NCBI RefSeq assembly: GCF_018304965.1
Contig: NZ_JAGQED010000017.1
Span: 26,798-90,797, forward strand
Reading direction: 5' to 3'
DNA from: Collimonas antrihumi
GTDB taxonomy: Bacteria; Pseudomonadota; Gammaproteobacteria; Burkholderiales; Burkholderiaceae_D
Length of the DNA: 64,000 nucleotides
Position numbers and translations under genes: made by a program. The notes under the pieces were generated by a model. That model searched no databases, had not been told where the DNA came from, and saw only the letters and a list, made by a program, of their open reading frames with translations. How positions within the stretch are numbered: position 1 is the stretch's first letter; every line of letters begins with the position of its first letter. Shown piece by piece: positions 10,828-19,859 of this stretch.

Positions 10828-11807
10828 GCCCGGCCTCCGGCGGGTGCAGAAGTTCCGGCAGCAGCCAGACGTTCGCCGACCCGCATGATGGCGGAACGCG
10901 CGCGCGGATTTTCCGCGACTTCAGCATCCGATGGCTTGACCCGCGCCACCAGCTTCAATTCCGGTTGCGGCAGGTCGACAGCACGAATCGGCAGGCGACG
11001 GTCGGGCTGCGGCAGCTTGGCTTTGGAAGCCATGAACTGCTTGACGATCCGGTCTTCCAGCGAATGAAAGCTGATCACGACTAATCTCCCTTGCTGGGCC
11101 ATCTGCCGAAATGCCTGATCCAGTACTATCTCGAGTTCTTCAAGCTCTTGATTGATGAAAATCCGAATAGCCTGAAAGGTACGGGTGGCCGGGTCTTTGC
11201 CTTTCTCACGGGTCTTGACGGCGTTTGCCACGATCTTGGCAAGCTGTCGTGTGCCAGTGATGGGCTCGATTGTCCGGCTAGCAACAATCGCCTTTGCAAT
11301 CTGAACAGCAAACCGTTCTTCCCCATAATCACGTACCACCTTTCCGATTGTTTGTTCATCTGCTATTGCCAGCCATGCTGCTGCCGACATGCCACGCGTC
11401 GTATCCATGCGCATGTCGAGCGGGCCGTCAGCACGAAAGCTGAAACCCCGGCTGGCATCATCCACCTGCGGTGACGAGATGCCCAGATCGAGCAGCACGC
11501 CGTCAACTTGTTGAATTCCTCTTTCCTGCAATGCCTGCGCCATCGTCGCGAAGCTGTCGTGCACAATCTCGAAACGCGGATCGGCGATCGTGCCTGCGGT
11601 GGCGATAGCTTGCGGATCCTTGTCGAAGGCGATCAGGCGGCCGCGCGGCCCCAGGCTCTGCAAAATCTTGCGGCTATGGCCGCCACGACCGAAAGTACCG
11701 TCGACGTAAATGCCATCCGCACGCGCACCGACAATCGCCAACGCATCGACAGCCTCATCCAATAACACGGTGCGGTGCTGGAACTCGGGCACCACTGGTT
11801 CACTCAT
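10824..11807 (-). CDS. rsmH: 16S rRNA (cytosine(1402)-N(4))-methyltransferase RsmH (MraW)
   Basis: RsmH uses S-adenosylmethionine to N4-methylate C1402 of 16S rRNA at the decoding centre. The 327-residue protein opens with the region [13 protein letters not shown], then the SAM-binding loop [16 protein letters not shown]. Other family stretches are [37 protein letters not shown] and [16 protein letters not shown]. It lies ten bases after mraZ and overlaps ftsL by four bases, the canonical order at the start of dcw clusters. Confidence 0.97.
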   Translation of the reverse strand: MSEPVVPEFQHRTVLLDEAVDALAIVGARADGIYVDGTFGRGGHSRKILQSLGPRGRLIAFDKDPQAIATAGTIADPRFEIVHDSFATMAQALQERGIQQVDGVLLDLGISSPQVDDASRGFSFRADGPLDMRMDTTRGMSAAAWLAIADEQTIGKVVRDYGEERFAVQIAKAIVASRTIEPITGTRQLAKIVANAVKTREKGKDPATRTFQAIRIFINQELEELEIVLDQAFRQMAQQGRLVVISFHSLEDRIVKQFMASKAKLPQPDRRLPIRAVDLPQPELKLVARVKPSDAEVAENPRARSAIMRVGERLAAAGTSAPAGGRA

Positions 11808-11817
11808 GGCCGGCCCG

Positions 11818-12246
11818 TCAGAACGAAAAATTACTTAACACTTCGGGCATGCCAGCCGCAACTGCTTGCGACTCGCTCTCAGCCAGCTTGGCTGCGTCCC
11901 AAATCTCGAAATGGCTTCCCATGCCCAGCAACATGACTTCACGCGTCAAGCCGACAGCCGAGCGCAACTCCGGCGCCACCAGAATCCGGCCAGCGGAATC
12001 GAGTTCGACATCGGAGGCGTTGCCAAGGAAAATTCGCTGCCAGGCGCGGGCCGACATCGGCCATGCCGCGATTTGTTCGCGATGGCTCTCCCAGGTCGGG
12101 CGTGGAAATAACAGCAGGCAGCCATGTGGATGCTTGGTGAGCGTCAGCCGCCCCTCGCACTGAACGGTGAGCGCGTCACGATGCTTGGATGGCACAGCCA
12201 TCCGTCCTTTCGCATCGAGATTTAATGCTGACGCACCTTGAAACAC
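11818..12246 (-). CDS. mraZ: Transcriptional regulator MraZ
   Basis: MraZ is a ring-forming DNA-binding protein of the AbrB-like swapped-hairpin fold that represses the dcw operon from its own leader. The 142-residue product has two MraZ repeats. The first is near [20 protein letters not shown], and the second contains [16 protein letters not shown]; both carry the (D)xxGR motif. The start is GTG at 12246, placed eight to nine bases after an AAGGAG ribosome site. The 10-bp repeat operator at 12301-12340 lies between the promoter and this gene, which supports autoregulation. Confidence 0.95.
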   Translation of the reverse strand: MFQGASALNLDAKGRMAVPSKHRDALTVQCEGRLTLTKHPHGCLLLFPRPTWESHREQIAAWPMSARAWQRIFLGNASDVELDSAGRILVAPELRSAVGLTREVMLLGMGSHFEIWDAAKLAESESQAVAAGMPEVLSNFSF

Positions 12247-12300
12247 CGCACACGCTCCTTAATTCGACCTTGGAAAATTGTCTTTGCAAGCCGGCAAAAT

Positions 12301-12340
12301 GCCCCACAAAAAAACACTTTTCCACACTTTCACCCACTTT
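12301..12340 (-). promoter_or_regulatory. mraZ operator: MraZ operator: four 10-bp direct repeats
   Basis: Read on the minus strand, these 40 bases divide exactly into four consecutive 10-mers: AAAGTGGGTG, AAAGTGTGGA, AAAGTGTTTT and TTTGTGGGGC. E. coli MraZ is known to bind tandem TGGGN boxes spaced at 10 bp in the same leader. The 10-bp phase places each box on the same helix face, as the MraZ ring requires. The first repeat overlaps the proposed -10 element, so binding should block initiation. Confidence 0.75.
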
Positions 12341-12364
12341 AGAGGATGCACTATTCTAGGTCAA
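12336..12364 (-). promoter_or_regulatory. Pmra: Probable sigma-70 promoter of the dcw operon
   Basis: On the minus strand a -35 element TTGACC (12364-12359) is followed, after a 17-base spacer, by TAAAGT (12341-12336). That is four of six matches to the -10 consensus. Transcription would start near 12330, within the MraZ repeats and about 85 bases before the mraZ GTG. Position, spacing and the overlapping operator support it, but the call rests on reading alone. Confidence 0.6.
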
Positions 12365-12766
12365 GCCATTTAGCAACAGGCAATTACAAAATATCCGAGT
12401 AAAGTCAATGACTTAGCGCCGGTATCTAATGATGTGCCGAGAATGCTCTTACATTGAATTACTAAATAAATGAAGGACTTAGCAGCAGTTGTAAATGTCA
12501 GCTCTTAGATATACACATGTGTTTGTCACGACTTTACTGAAACAAAGATTCACAATTGGAAGAGTCTTCGGATCGACAAAATGAGACAAATCACAGATAA
12601 AGCAGGGAGTAGGCGGCTTGATAATGCGGAATAACCTGCTGCAGATGACGAAATAATATTAATTCTTACTGTAACAATAGAAAACAATCCTGAAAAATGC
12701 ACTGAAATCGTGAGCGGAAGCAGAAGCGGCATCGAATCGATCTGCGCGCTAACTTACACTGCAAGT
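12365..12766. other. A+T-rich intergenic stretch with no recognised gene
   Basis: About 400 bases between the dcw promoter and the ruvC stop are clearly richer in A and T than their surroundings. A 60-codon minus-strand frame at 12550-12732 has no ribosome site or recognisable domain and is not called. No tRNA, terminator or palindrome of note was seen. ruvA and ruvB usually follow ruvC, and they are absent here, so this may be a rearrangement seam. Confidence 0.5.
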
Positions 12767-13309
12767 CTAGCCGATCAGCCGGCCGCCACGTACTCGCAAA
12801 CCTTTCTTGGCCAGATCCGGCGCCAGCGCACTCAGATGCGCCAGCGCATCGCCGCTGTGCGCATGACAAATCGCTACCGCCAGCGCATCGGCCGCATCGG
12901 TGCCCGGCAGCCCGGGTAACTGCAGCAGCCGCTGCACCATATCCTGCACCTGCTGCTTTTGCGCCTTGCCATGGCCGGCGACCGCTTGCTTGATCTGCAA
13001 AGCGGTATATTCGGCGACCGCCAAATCTGCGCTCACTAACGCGCAAATCGCTGCGCCACGGGCTTGCCCGAGTAACAGCGTCGATTGGGGGTTAACGTTG
13101 ACGAAGACTTTTTCGATTGCCGAACAATCCGGCGCATAGGTGCGGATGACTTCGGACACGCTGGCCAGAATCACCTTCAGGCGTTGCGGCAAATCCGCGT
13201 CCGGGGTCTTGATGGTGCCCGAAGCGACGTAGCTGAGCTTGTTGCCCTGCTTGTCGATGATGCCAAAACCGGTGGTCCGCAGACCGGGGTCGATACCGAG
13301 GATTTTCAT
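12767..13309 (-). CDS. ruvC: Crossover junction endodeoxyribonuclease RuvC
   Basis: RuvC resolves Holliday junctions by paired symmetric nicks and works with the RuvAB branch-migration motor. The 180-residue protein has the RNase H-like start [16 protein letters not shown] (catalytic Asp7). It also has [20 protein letters not shown] (catalytic Glu) and the C-terminal [14 protein letters not shown] (catalytic acidic pair). The frame extends 48 bases upstream through a palindromic repeat, but the ATG at 13309 gives the conserved N-terminus. It follows purH on the same strand. ruvA and ruvB are not next to it. Confidence 0.96.
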   Translation of the reverse strand: MKILGIDPGLRTTGFGIIDKQGNKLSYVASGTIKTPDADLPQRLKVILASVSEVIRTYAPDCSAIEKVFVNVNPQSTLLLGQARGAAICALVSADLAVAEYTALQIKQAVAGHGKAQKQQVQDMVQRLLQLPGLPGTDAADALAVAICHAHSGDALAHLSALAPDLAKKGLRVRGGRLIG

Positions 13310-13330
13310 ATAAAACTTACGCAAGACCCC

Positions 13331-13362
13331 GTAGGGTGGGCACGCCTTTGTGCCCACCCTAC
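13331..13362. repeat. Short palindromic intergenic repeat, copy 1 (GTAGGGTGGGC family)
   Basis: GTAGGGTGGGCAC and its complement GTGCCCACCCTAC flank a six-base loop, making a near-perfect hairpin in the 54-base gap between ruvC and purH. Related copies lie at 29095-29122, 37062-37089 and 63685-63707. All four are intergenic, and the copies differ mainly in the loop. This looks like a REP-type element; no adjacent transposase was seen. Confidence 0.8.
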
Positions 13363-13363
13363 A

Positions 13364-14929
13364 TTAATGACGGAAGTGGCGAGTACCGGTCAGCAGCATG
13401 ACTACGCCATGCTCGTCGGCCGCATCGATTACTTCCTGATCGCGCATCGAACCGCCCGGCTGCACTACGCAAGTCGCGCCGGCATTGACCACCACATCGA
13501 GGCCGTCGCGGAACGGGAAAAACGCATCCGAAGCCACCGCAGAACCAGCCAGCGACAAACCGGCGTTTTGCGCCTTGATCGAGGCGATGCGGGCGGAATC
13601 CACCCGGCTCATCTGGCCGGCGCCGACACCCAACGTCATGCCATTGCCGCAAAACACGATCGCGTTCGACTTGACGAACTTGGCGACGCGCCAGGCAAAC
13701 ATCAAATCCTGCAATTGCTGCTGGGTCGGTTGCTTCTTGCTGACTACTTTCAGCTCGCTCAGGGCGACATTGCGCGCATCCGGCGATTGCACCAGCAAAC
13801 CACCGCCGACGCGCTTGAAATCATACTGATTGATATCATGGTCCAGCGGGATTTCCAGCAAGCGCACATTCTGCTTGGCAGCAAAAACCTGCTTCGCTTG
13901 TTCGGTGAACGATGGCGCGATGATCACTTCGACGAATTGCTTGGCAACCGCTTCGGCGGCATTGCCGTCGAGCTCCTGGTTGAAGGCGATGATGCCGCCA
14001 AACGCTGAAGTCGGATCGGTTTGCAAGGCTTTGCTATACGCTTCCAGCGGATTGTTGCCGATGGCGACGCCGCAAGGGTTGGCATGCTTGATGATGACGC
14101 AAGCGGTTTCATTGAAAGTCTTGACGCATTCCCACGCTGCATCGGCATCGGCAATATTGTTGTACGACAGTTCCTTGCCTTGCAGCTGCCTGTAATTGGC
14201 CAGCGCGCCTTCGACATGCCGGGTGTCGCGGTAAAACGCTGCCGACTGGTGCGGATTCTCACCGTAACGCATTTCCTGCACTTTTTCGAAATGCAGGTTC
14301 AGTGTCGCCGGATAGGCGCTGCGAGTCGCGTGTTGCTTGTCTTCGCCCAGCGAAGTGAAGTAATTGGTAATCGCGCCGTCATATTGGGCGGTATGCGCAA
14401 ACACCTTCTTGGCCAGCGCAAATTTGGTGCCGTAACCGACTTCACCTTGATTCGCCTTCAGCTCAGCCAGTACGCCTGCGTAATCGCTAGGATCGCACAG
14501 CACGATCACATCTTTATGATTCTTGGCTGACGAACGCAGCATGGCCGGACCGCCGATATCGATATTCTCGATCGCATCTTCCAGCGAGCACTGTTCCTTG
14601 GCAATGGTCTGCTGGAACGGGTAGAGATTGACTACCACCATGTCGATCATGGGAATCTGATGCTGCTCCAACGCCGCCATATGTTCAGGGAAATCACGGC
14701 GCGCCAGGATGCCGCCGTGTACTTTCGGATGCAAGGTCTTGACGCGGCCGTCGAGCATTTCCGGAAAGCCGGTGTAATCCGCCACTTCGGTCACCTTGAT
14801 GCCGTTGTCGGCCAGCAGTTTGGCGGTGCCGCCCGTCGACAGGATATTCACGCCCAGCGCCGACAATTCTTTTGCGAAATCAAGTATCCCGGTTTTATCG
14901 GATACGGAAATGAGGGCTTGTTTAATCAT
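13364..14929 (-). CDS. purH: Bifunctional phosphoribosylaminoimidazolecarboxamide formyltransferase / IMP cyclohydrolase PurH
   Basis: PurH carries out the last two steps of de novo purine synthesis, formylating AICAR and closing the ring to IMP. The 521-residue product begins with the MGS-like cyclohydrolase domain ([18 protein letters not shown], then [14 protein letters not shown]). It continues into the AICAR transformylase domain with [14 protein letters not shown] (catalytic Lys-His region), [10 protein letters not shown] and [13 protein letters not shown]. It ends at RHFRH, as is typical for the family. It sits between fis and ruvC, the usual betaproteobacterial order. Confidence 0.97.
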   Translation of the reverse strand: MIKQALISVSDKTGILDFAKELSALGVNILSTGGTAKLLADNGIKVTEVADYTGFPEMLDGRVKTLHPKVHGGILARRDFPEHMAALEQHQIPMIDMVVVNLYPFQQTIAKEQCSLEDAIENIDIGGPAMLRSSAKNHKDVIVLCDPSDYAGVLAELKANQGEVGYGTKFALAKKVFAHTAQYDGAITNYFTSLGEDKQHATRSAYPATLNLHFEKVQEMRYGENPHQSAAFYRDTRHVEGALANYRQLQGKELSYNNIADADAAWECVKTFNETACVIIKHANPCGVAIGNNPLEAYSKALQTDPTSAFGGIIAFNQELDGNAAEAVAKQFVEVIIAPSFTEQAKQVFAAKQNVRLLEIPLDHDINQYDFKRVGGGLLVQSPDARNVALSELKVVSKKQPTQQQLQDLMFAWRVAKFVKSNAIVFCGNGMTLGVGAGQMSRVDSARIASIKAQNAGLSLAGSAVASDAFFPFRDGLDVVVNAGATCVVQPGGSMRDQEVIDAADEHGVVMLLTGTRHFRH

Positions 14930-15158
14930 GATGAAAACTCTGGAAGTGAATGACGGGAAGTGAAACGGATAAAGGAAACGGATAAAGAAAACGAATCAAT
15001 GCAGCACGGAGAGGAAAGGCTGCACCCATGGATAGGAACTACAGCCCGCCGCCAGCATTCTGACTCTGTTGCCAGCTGATGCGGCGTCGCTCGGGATAAT
15101 CGTTGTAGCTTGTCTTTGGCTGCCTTTGGCGTTCCTGCTGTATTCTGTATTGCAAATT

Positions 15159-15392
15159 TTACAAAAGACCATGCTGCTGCAATTTCTTGCGCAGGGTATT
15201 GCGATTAATGCCCAACATTTCAGCCGCATGCGACTGATTGCCCTCGGCGCGCGCGATCACAGCTTCCAATACCGGCTTTTCAACCGTGGAAATCACCATG
15301 TCGTAGACGTTCGACGGCGGTTGTTCGCCAAGATCCTTGAAATATTTTTCCAGGCTTTGCTTGACGACGTCTTGGATACTTTCTTTGCTCAT
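15159..15392 (-). CDS. fis: Fis family nucleoid-associated regulator
   Basis: Fis is a small homodimeric DNA-bending protein that activates rRNA promoters and shapes the nucleoid. The 77-residue product ends in the Fis helix-turn-helix (ARAEGNQSHAAEMLGINRNT followed by LRKKLQQHGLL). The N-terminal part is shorter than in E. coli Fis (98 residues), as is usual in betaproteobacteria. It lies 112 bases downstream of dusB, the conserved dusB-fis pairing, and upstream of purH. No strong ribosome site is seen before the ATG at 15392; a run of A residues precedes it on the coding strand. Confidence 0.93.
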   Translation of the reverse strand: MSKESIQDVVKQSLEKYFKDLGEQPPSNVYDMVISTVEKPVLEAVIARAEGNQSHAAEMLGINRNTLRKKLQQHGLL

Positions 15393-15504
15393 TCGTTTTA
15401 CTGTTCTTTTTTTTAGGACCTGCGTAATTCCGTCAGCGGCGTTTCGCCAGCTAGCTGAAGCAATCGCCGCAAGCCCTTTTTTTTGTTAATCTTGTTAATC
15501 TGAT

Positions 15505-16521
15505 TCAGGCCGCCAGCATCTGCTCGGCCACCCCGTATTGTAACCGCTCCCCAAACGCAAACTGCGATTCGAAGAAGCTATTTACTGCGGCCAGTTGCTG
15601 GCCGCAATCTTCCAGCAGGTTCATGCGTTGTCGAAATGCCTCTCCACCAGGCAAATCACGCACATACCAGCCGATATGCTTGCGGGCGGTACGCACCCCC
15701 AGGTAATCCCCATAAAATCCATAGTGTGCACGCAGATGTTCATCCATCAGGTGTTGCACTTCCGTCACCAGTGGCGCCGGCAAATAGTCGCCGGTACGCA
15801 AATAATGTTCGATCTCGCGGAAAATCCATGGCCGGCCCTGCGCTGCGCGGCCCACCATGATGGCGTCGGCTTTGGTGAACGCCAATACTTGCCGCGCTTT
15901 TTCCGGCGTCGTGATATCGCCGTTGGCGACCACCGGGATCGACACCGCGGCTTTGACTGCGGCAATGGTCTGGTATTCAGCGTCGCCGCTGTAACCATCG
16001 GCGCGGGTTCGTCCGTGCAGAGTCAGCATGGCGATGCCGCTGGCTTCTGCCAACCGGGCAATATTCAGGGCGTTTTTATTCAGGCGGTCCCAGCCGGTGC
16101 GAAATTTCAACGTGACCGGCACGTCGACTGCGCTGACTACCGCTTCCAGAATCTTCGCCACCAATTGCTCATCTTGCAACAAAGCAGAACCGCACCAGCT
16201 GTTGCAGACTTTCTTGACCGGGCACCCCATGTTGATATCGATGATTTGCGCACCGTGATCGACATTGTATTTTGCACACTCAGCCAACATCTGCGGATCG
16301 GCGCCGGCGATCTGCACCGCGCGCGGCTCCATCTCGCCATCGTGATTGGTGCGGCGTGAAGTTTTCTCGGTCTGCCACAGACGCGGATTGGAGGCGGCCA
16401 TTTCCGACACCGCATAGCCGGCTCCCAGCTCTTTGCAAAGCTGCCGGAACGGTCTGTCCGTGACACCTGCCATAGGCGCCACAAAAACATTGTTACGAAG
16501 GAAATAAGGGCCAATATTCAC
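15505..16521 (-). CDS. dusB: tRNA-dihydrouridine synthase DusB
   Basis: DusB is an FMN-dependent enzyme that reduces specific uridines in the tRNA D-loop to dihydrouridine using NAD(P)H. The 338-residue TIM-barrel protein shows VFVAPMAGVTDRPFRQLCKE at the start. DINMGCPVKKVCNSWCGSAL contains the catalytic cysteine of the GCP motif. KFRTGWDRL, LTLHGRTRADGYSG, VVANGDI and IMVGRAAQGRPWIF complete the barrel. The start GTG at 16521 gives MNIGPYFLRNN, the expected N-terminus. It leads the dusB-fis-purH-ruvC group. Confidence 0.95.
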   Translation of the reverse strand: MNIGPYFLRNNVFVAPMAGVTDRPFRQLCKELGAGYAVSEMAASNPRLWQTEKTSRRTNHDGEMEPRAVQIAGADPQMLAECAKYNVDHGAQIIDINMGCPVKKVCNSWCGSALLQDEQLVAKILEAVVSAVDVPVTLKFRTGWDRLNKNALNIARLAEASGIAMLTLHGRTRADGYSGDAEYQTIAAVKAAVSIPVVANGDITTPEKARQVLAFTKADAIMVGRAAQGRPWIFREIEHYLRTGDYLPAPLVTEVQHLMDEHLRAHYGFYGDYLGVRTARKHIGWYVRDLPGGEAFRQRMNLLEDCGQQLAAVNSFFESQFAFGERLQYGVAEQMLAA

Positions 16522-16607
16522 GGCGTCGTCGCTAGCTCAGGATGAAATCACAAGGGGGAAAGGCGTCATTTTATCCCGATTGCCAAGGTACGCGGGTTTT
16601 TGCACAA

Positions 16608-17744
16608 TCAAAGTTCGTCTTCGGACAAGGTATTGGAGCTGCGCAGATGCTGGGTGGCGTAATGAATCAGTTCGTCCAGTCCGCGGCCGTCAGCGCCATA
16701 AGTTGCAACACCTATCGATAAAGCAAGCCGGATCGACCAGTTTTCGATGTTCACCGGATGATTCTTGAAATGGGCGAGAAATGCCTCCGCCAGGCTGTCG
16801 GCGTCGACGGTGTCGGTGGCCGGCAACACGTACAGGAATTCGGTAGCGTTCCAGCGGCCGCCGCTGTCGGTCTTGCGCAGCTGTGCGCCGGTATCTTTGG
16901 CAAACGCCGCCAGGATATTGTCGGCTACCGCCCAGCCATACAGATCGTTGATCTTGTGAAAATCGTCCAGTTGGCAATACAGAATCGACAACGGCGATGC
17001 TTCTTCAGCGGCGGCGGTAGCGGTAGCAGCCACCGCTTCTTCGTAGACATGCACGATACGGCGCCGTGTCAGCAAGCCGGTCAGCGAATCGAGCTGTGCC
17101 TGGCGGGTGAGCAGATGCGATAAATTGGATTGCTTCCAGATCACTTCGCAAACATGGCCAAAAGCCTGAAACGAAGCAAATCCGGTTTCTGAAAAATAAT
17201 CTTGGCTATCCGCATAAAACACCATCATGCCGTGCATGCGCGCCTTTTCAGAGCGCAGCGGTATGGCCAGCGCGGCCTTGGCGGAACAGCGCTCGGGATG
17301 AGACTGCCATGGCGCAAACAGCGCGTGAAAATCGCTGTCGTGACCTGCCTCCCAATCCGCAATCTGGGTAAACGGCGCTGCGTAATCAAAACAATCCTTG
17401 GCCAGCTGCCATTGGTCGGATTCGCTCCGCGCCTTGCCGACAATCGTCGCAGGCTTGATGGTCGCATCCGAGTCATCCTGGCAAAATCCCACCCATACCA
17501 GCCGGATATGCGGGCTGGCAGGCAAAATCATTTGGCACAGGCGCTTTACGCTTTCGCGACCGCTATACGCTTGAGGCAAGGTTTGCAACAGCTGATGCAG
17601 CACACCAACCAGCGCCAGCTGCTCGTTATTCAATGTCGGGCCAGCCAACGGAGTGGAGGCAGCCGATTTCCCCGTGGCCCCTTCGACCAATGGCTCAGGG
17701 TCGGCAGCACGCTGCGCCCAGGAGGGAAAGAGATTGAGTTTCAT
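16608..17744 (-). CDS. GAF-like plus GGDEF-like domain protein with a degenerate GGDEF site
   Basis: The 378-residue cytoplasmic protein has an unconserved N-terminus, a GAF-like sensory region (about residues 60-205, containing RLVWVGFCQDD and LAIPLRSEKARMHGMMVFYA) and a GGDEF-like domain (about 215-375). The domain start is recognisable (LDSLTGLLTRRRIV), as are YCQLDDFHKINDLYGWAVAD and the end SIGVATYGADGRGLDELIHY. Where an active diguanylate cyclase has RWGGDEF, this protein has RWNATEF. The glycines and the acidic residue needed for catalysis are therefore lost, and it is probably a non-catalytic GTP or c-di-GMP responsive regulator. No membrane segment is seen, and the partner is unknown. 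Confidence 0.85.
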   Translation of the reverse strand: MKLNLFPSWAQRAADPEPLVEGATGKSAASTPLAGPTLNNEQLALVGVLHQLLQTLPQAYSGRESVKRLCQMILPASPHIRLVWVGFCQDDSDATIKPATIVGKARSESDQWQLAKDCFDYAAPFTQIADWEAGHDSDFHALFAPWQSHPERCSAKAALAIPLRSEKARMHGMMVFYADSQDYFSETGFASFQAFGHVCEVIWKQSNLSHLLTRQAQLDSLTGLLTRRRIVHVYEEAVAATATAAAEEASPLSILYCQLDDFHKINDLYGWAVADNILAAFAKDTGAQLRKTDSGGRWNATEFLYVLPATDTVDADSLAEAFLAHFKNHPVNIENWSIRLALSIGVATYGADGRGLDELIHYATQHLRSSNTLSEDEL

Positions 17745-17941
17745 GCTAGCTGTCCCGCTGTTGTTTTAATTCTTATCAGCAAGATTAGCACAGGCAAGCT
17801 GCTTTTATCGCAACTGTTTTTGCAGATGCTTAGATAGATTAATAGCGATTATTTGATCTTGCAGTTGAGCTCCAACATAAGCATGAACGACAATGATTTC
17901 CACTGGGAAACAAATGTTTTATCGAACCGCTTTTCGCCAAA

Positions 17942-18001
17942 TTTAGCGCCCAATTTATCGCCCAATTTATTGCTCAACTTCTTGCTTAGCTCATTGCCCG
18001 T
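17942..18001. repeat. Degenerate 12-bp tandem array
   Basis: Five consecutive 12-mers can be read: TTTAGCGCCCAA, TTTATCGCCCAA, TTTATTGCTCAA, CTTCTTGCTTAG and CTCATTGCCCGT. The first three are close to each other and the last two degenerate. The array lies in the 257-base gap between the GGDEF-like gene start and the 3' end of the phosphatase gene, and ends exactly before the phosphatase stop codon. Nothing else was recognised in this gap. Confidence 0.6.
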
Positions 18002-18670
18002 TCATTGATCAATTTCATCCAGCGACAAAGTCTCCAGATGCGCCACATCTGCCCAGCCATCCACTCGCAGCGGTTGCGGCCATTCAGCATTCCAGCTCAG
18101 GCGATTGATGCTGGCATTGAAAATATCGCAACTGCGCGGCTGATCCAGCGGCAGCTTGTGTGCAAAACGGTAAATGCAATCAAGTACGCCGCCATGCGTC
18201 ACTACGGCAATCCGCCGCAGATCGCCGGATGCCGGCGAATCGAGCAAAGCCGTCAAAGTCGTCACAACGCGCGCGGAGAATTCGCGCATGGTTTCCGCCA
18301 CATGCTTGCCAGCGGGATAACGCACATCGATATCGCGCCCCATCAACGCCGCGTAGGCCTCGGGAAAGCGTTCGGCCGCTTCCGGATAACGCAAACCTTC
18401 CAGCGCGCCGTAACAACGCTCACGCAATCCGGCCGCGAGCTGCAGTTTCATGCTGCGCGCCACCGCCAACGGCGCGGCGGTTTGCTGCGCACGCTGCAGA
18501 TCGCTGCTGAAAATCGCGTCCAGCGCGACGCCATCCAGGCTGGCAGCCAATGCCTCGGCCTGGCGCTGGCCGACAGGATTGAGCTGGATGTCCAGATGGC
18601 CCTGCAAGCGGCGTTCCAGATTCCAGTCCGTTTCGCCGTGGCGTATCAGTAAAATTTCAATAGTCGACAT
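18002..18670 (-). CDS. Histidine phosphatase family protein (phosphoglycerate mutase-like)
   Basis: The 222-residue protein belongs to the branch-1 histidine phosphatase superfamily. The phosphoacceptor motif is LLIRHGETDWNLERRLQGH (His in RHG), and the second catalytic histidine is in AVVTHGGVLDCIY. ERCYGALEGLRY supplies the usual acidic residue. The substrate cannot be told from sequence; relatives include broad-specificity phosphatases, alpha-ribazole phosphatase and GpmB-like proteins. The frame is open far upstream, but ATG at 18670 gives the conserved MSTIEILLIRHGE start. It lies 27 bases from the PEBP gene on the same strand. Confidence 0.9.
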   Translation of the reverse strand: MSTIEILLIRHGETDWNLERRLQGHLDIQLNPVGQRQAEALAASLDGVALDAIFSSDLQRAQQTAAPLAVARSMKLQLAAGLRERCYGALEGLRYPEAAERFPEAYAALMGRDIDVRYPAGKHVAETMREFSARVVTTLTALLDSPASGDLRRIAVVTHGGVLDCIYRFAHKLPLDQPRSCDIFNASINRLSWNAEWPQPLRVDGWADVAHLETLSLDEIDQ

Positions 18671-18696
18671 AAGTTTTCTGCGGAGCCAGCCAATGC

Positions 18697-19332
18697 TTAC
18701 AAAGCTGGATTCAAGGTGTAAATGCTGACGATAGATTCTTCCGCCAGAATGTGGCCGTGCATGGCTGCCAGCACCTGCGGTCCGGTGAATTTGCCATCTA
18801 CCGGCAGACGCGGAATATCCAATGCGTACAACGTAAAAATATAACGATGCACGACCTCGTCGTTCCACGGCGGACATGGGCCGTCATAGCCGAAATAGTC
18901 GCCGCTCATCGCTGCATCGCCGGCAAACCAGCCGGTATAGTCATTCAAGCCATGACGCGCGCCGGGAATAGGACTGCCATGGATGTCGGGACCGGACTTG
19001 CCATGGGAGATGATTCTGTCGCTGAAGGTTCCCGCTTCGATCGAGGCTGCATGCGGCGGCAGGTCGACCAGCACCCAATGAAAGAAATCGACGCGCGGCA
19101 GATCCGCCGGTACGATCTTGCCTTCCTGGTTGACATCGTCGCCGCGCGAGGGCACATCGGGATCGTGGCAAATCAGCACCAGCGATTGCGTGCCGGCCGG
19201 TGGCTCGCCCCAGCCCAGGTGCGGGTTGTGGTTGGCGGACAGGGTGATGCGGGTCTCGGGATGCACCACCGCGAAAGCGAACTCGCCGGGGATATAGGCT
19301 CCGTCGTTAAAGGAATGGCTCCAGAGTTTCAT
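18697..19332 (-). CDS. YbhB/YbcL family Raf kinase inhibitor-like (PEBP) protein
   Basis: The 211-residue protein has the phosphatidylethanolamine-binding protein fold. Family stretches are LICHDPDVPSRGDD, DFFHWVLVDLPPH (ligand-pocket His), GYDGPCPPWNDEVVHRYIFT and the C-terminal LDIPRLPVDGKFTGPQVLAA. No signal peptide is apparent. The bacterial role is not established; E. coli YbhB/YbcL members are non-essential. It sits between dtd and the phosphatase gene on the same strand, 51 bases from dtd, and may share their transcript. Confidence 0.9.
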   Translation of the reverse strand: MKLWSHSFNDGAYIPGEFAFAVVHPETRITLSANHNPHLGWGEPPAGTQSLVLICHDPDVPSRGDDVNQEGKIVPADLPRVDFFHWVLVDLPPHAASIEAGTFSDRIISHGKSGPDIHGSPIPGARHGLNDYTGWFAGDAAMSGDYFGYDGPCPPWNDEVVHRYIFTLYALDIPRLPVDGKFTGPQVLAAMHGHILAEESIVSIYTLNPAL

Positions 19333-19382
19333 GGTCAGCTCCCGTCGGTAAAGTTATCAAGCTACAGAAAACAGCGCATTTG

Positions 19383-19859
19383 TTACGTTGATGCCTTGGT
19401 TGACTCTTTCGCCGCCGGCGGTTTTACCTGCAGCCAGAAGGTCACCGGACCGTCATTGGTCAAGGACACTTTCATGTCGGCGCCAAAGCGGCCGGTAGCC
19501 ACCTGCGCGTGCCGGCTGGCAGCCTGCGCGGCGAAATAATCGAACAGACGGCGGCCCTCTTCCGGCGTCGCCGCCGGTGTGAACGAGGGGCGCGTGCCTG
19601 ACTGCGTGTCCGCTGCCAGCGTAAATTGCGGCACCAGCAGCAAGCCGCCGCCGATGTCGCTCAGGCTGCGGTTCATCTTGCCGGCGTCGTCGGCGAACAC
19701 CCGGTAAGCCAGCAACTTGGCCAGCAGCGCATCCGCTTCCTTTTCGCGGTCTCCGCGCTCAGCGCACAGCAGTACCAGCAAGCCGCCATCGATGGCGCCG
19801 ACCGTTGCGCCATCCACTACCACGCTGGCATGGCTGACTCGCTGCAACAGCCCGATCAT
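19383..19859 (-). CDS. dtd: D-aminoacyl-tRNA deacylase Dtd
   Basis: Dtd hydrolyses D-amino acids (and glycine mischarged on tRNA-Ala) from tRNA. The 158-residue protein begins [20 protein letters not shown]. It carries both active-site motifs: [19 protein letters not shown] (SQFTL-type) and [12 protein letters not shown] (the cross-subunit GPVT motif). The C-terminus [14 protein letters not shown] is slightly longer than in E. coli. Its ATG overlaps the tyrS stop by four bases. The pairing with tyrosyl-tRNA synthetase makes sense because D-tyrosine is a classic Dtd substrate. Confidence 0.96.
   Translation of the reverse strand: MIGLLQRVSHASVVVDGATVGAIDGGLLVLLCAERGDREKEADALLAKLLAYRVFADDAGKMNRSLSDIGGGLLLVPQFTLAADTQSGTRPSFTPAATPEEGRRLFDYFAAQAASRHAQVATGRFGADMKVSLTNDGPVTFWLQVKPPAAKESTKAST

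Noticed and set aside
12550..12732. Minus-strand 60-codon frame rich in Leu, Ser and Ile in the mraZ-ruvC gap
   Set aside because: It has no ribosome site and no recognisable domain. Its hydrophobic look follows from the A+T-rich DNA.
16185..16215. NSWCGS after the GCP motif of DusB as a possible active-site alteration
   Set aside because: The catalytic cysteine of GCP is intact. Variation downstream of it is common in the family.
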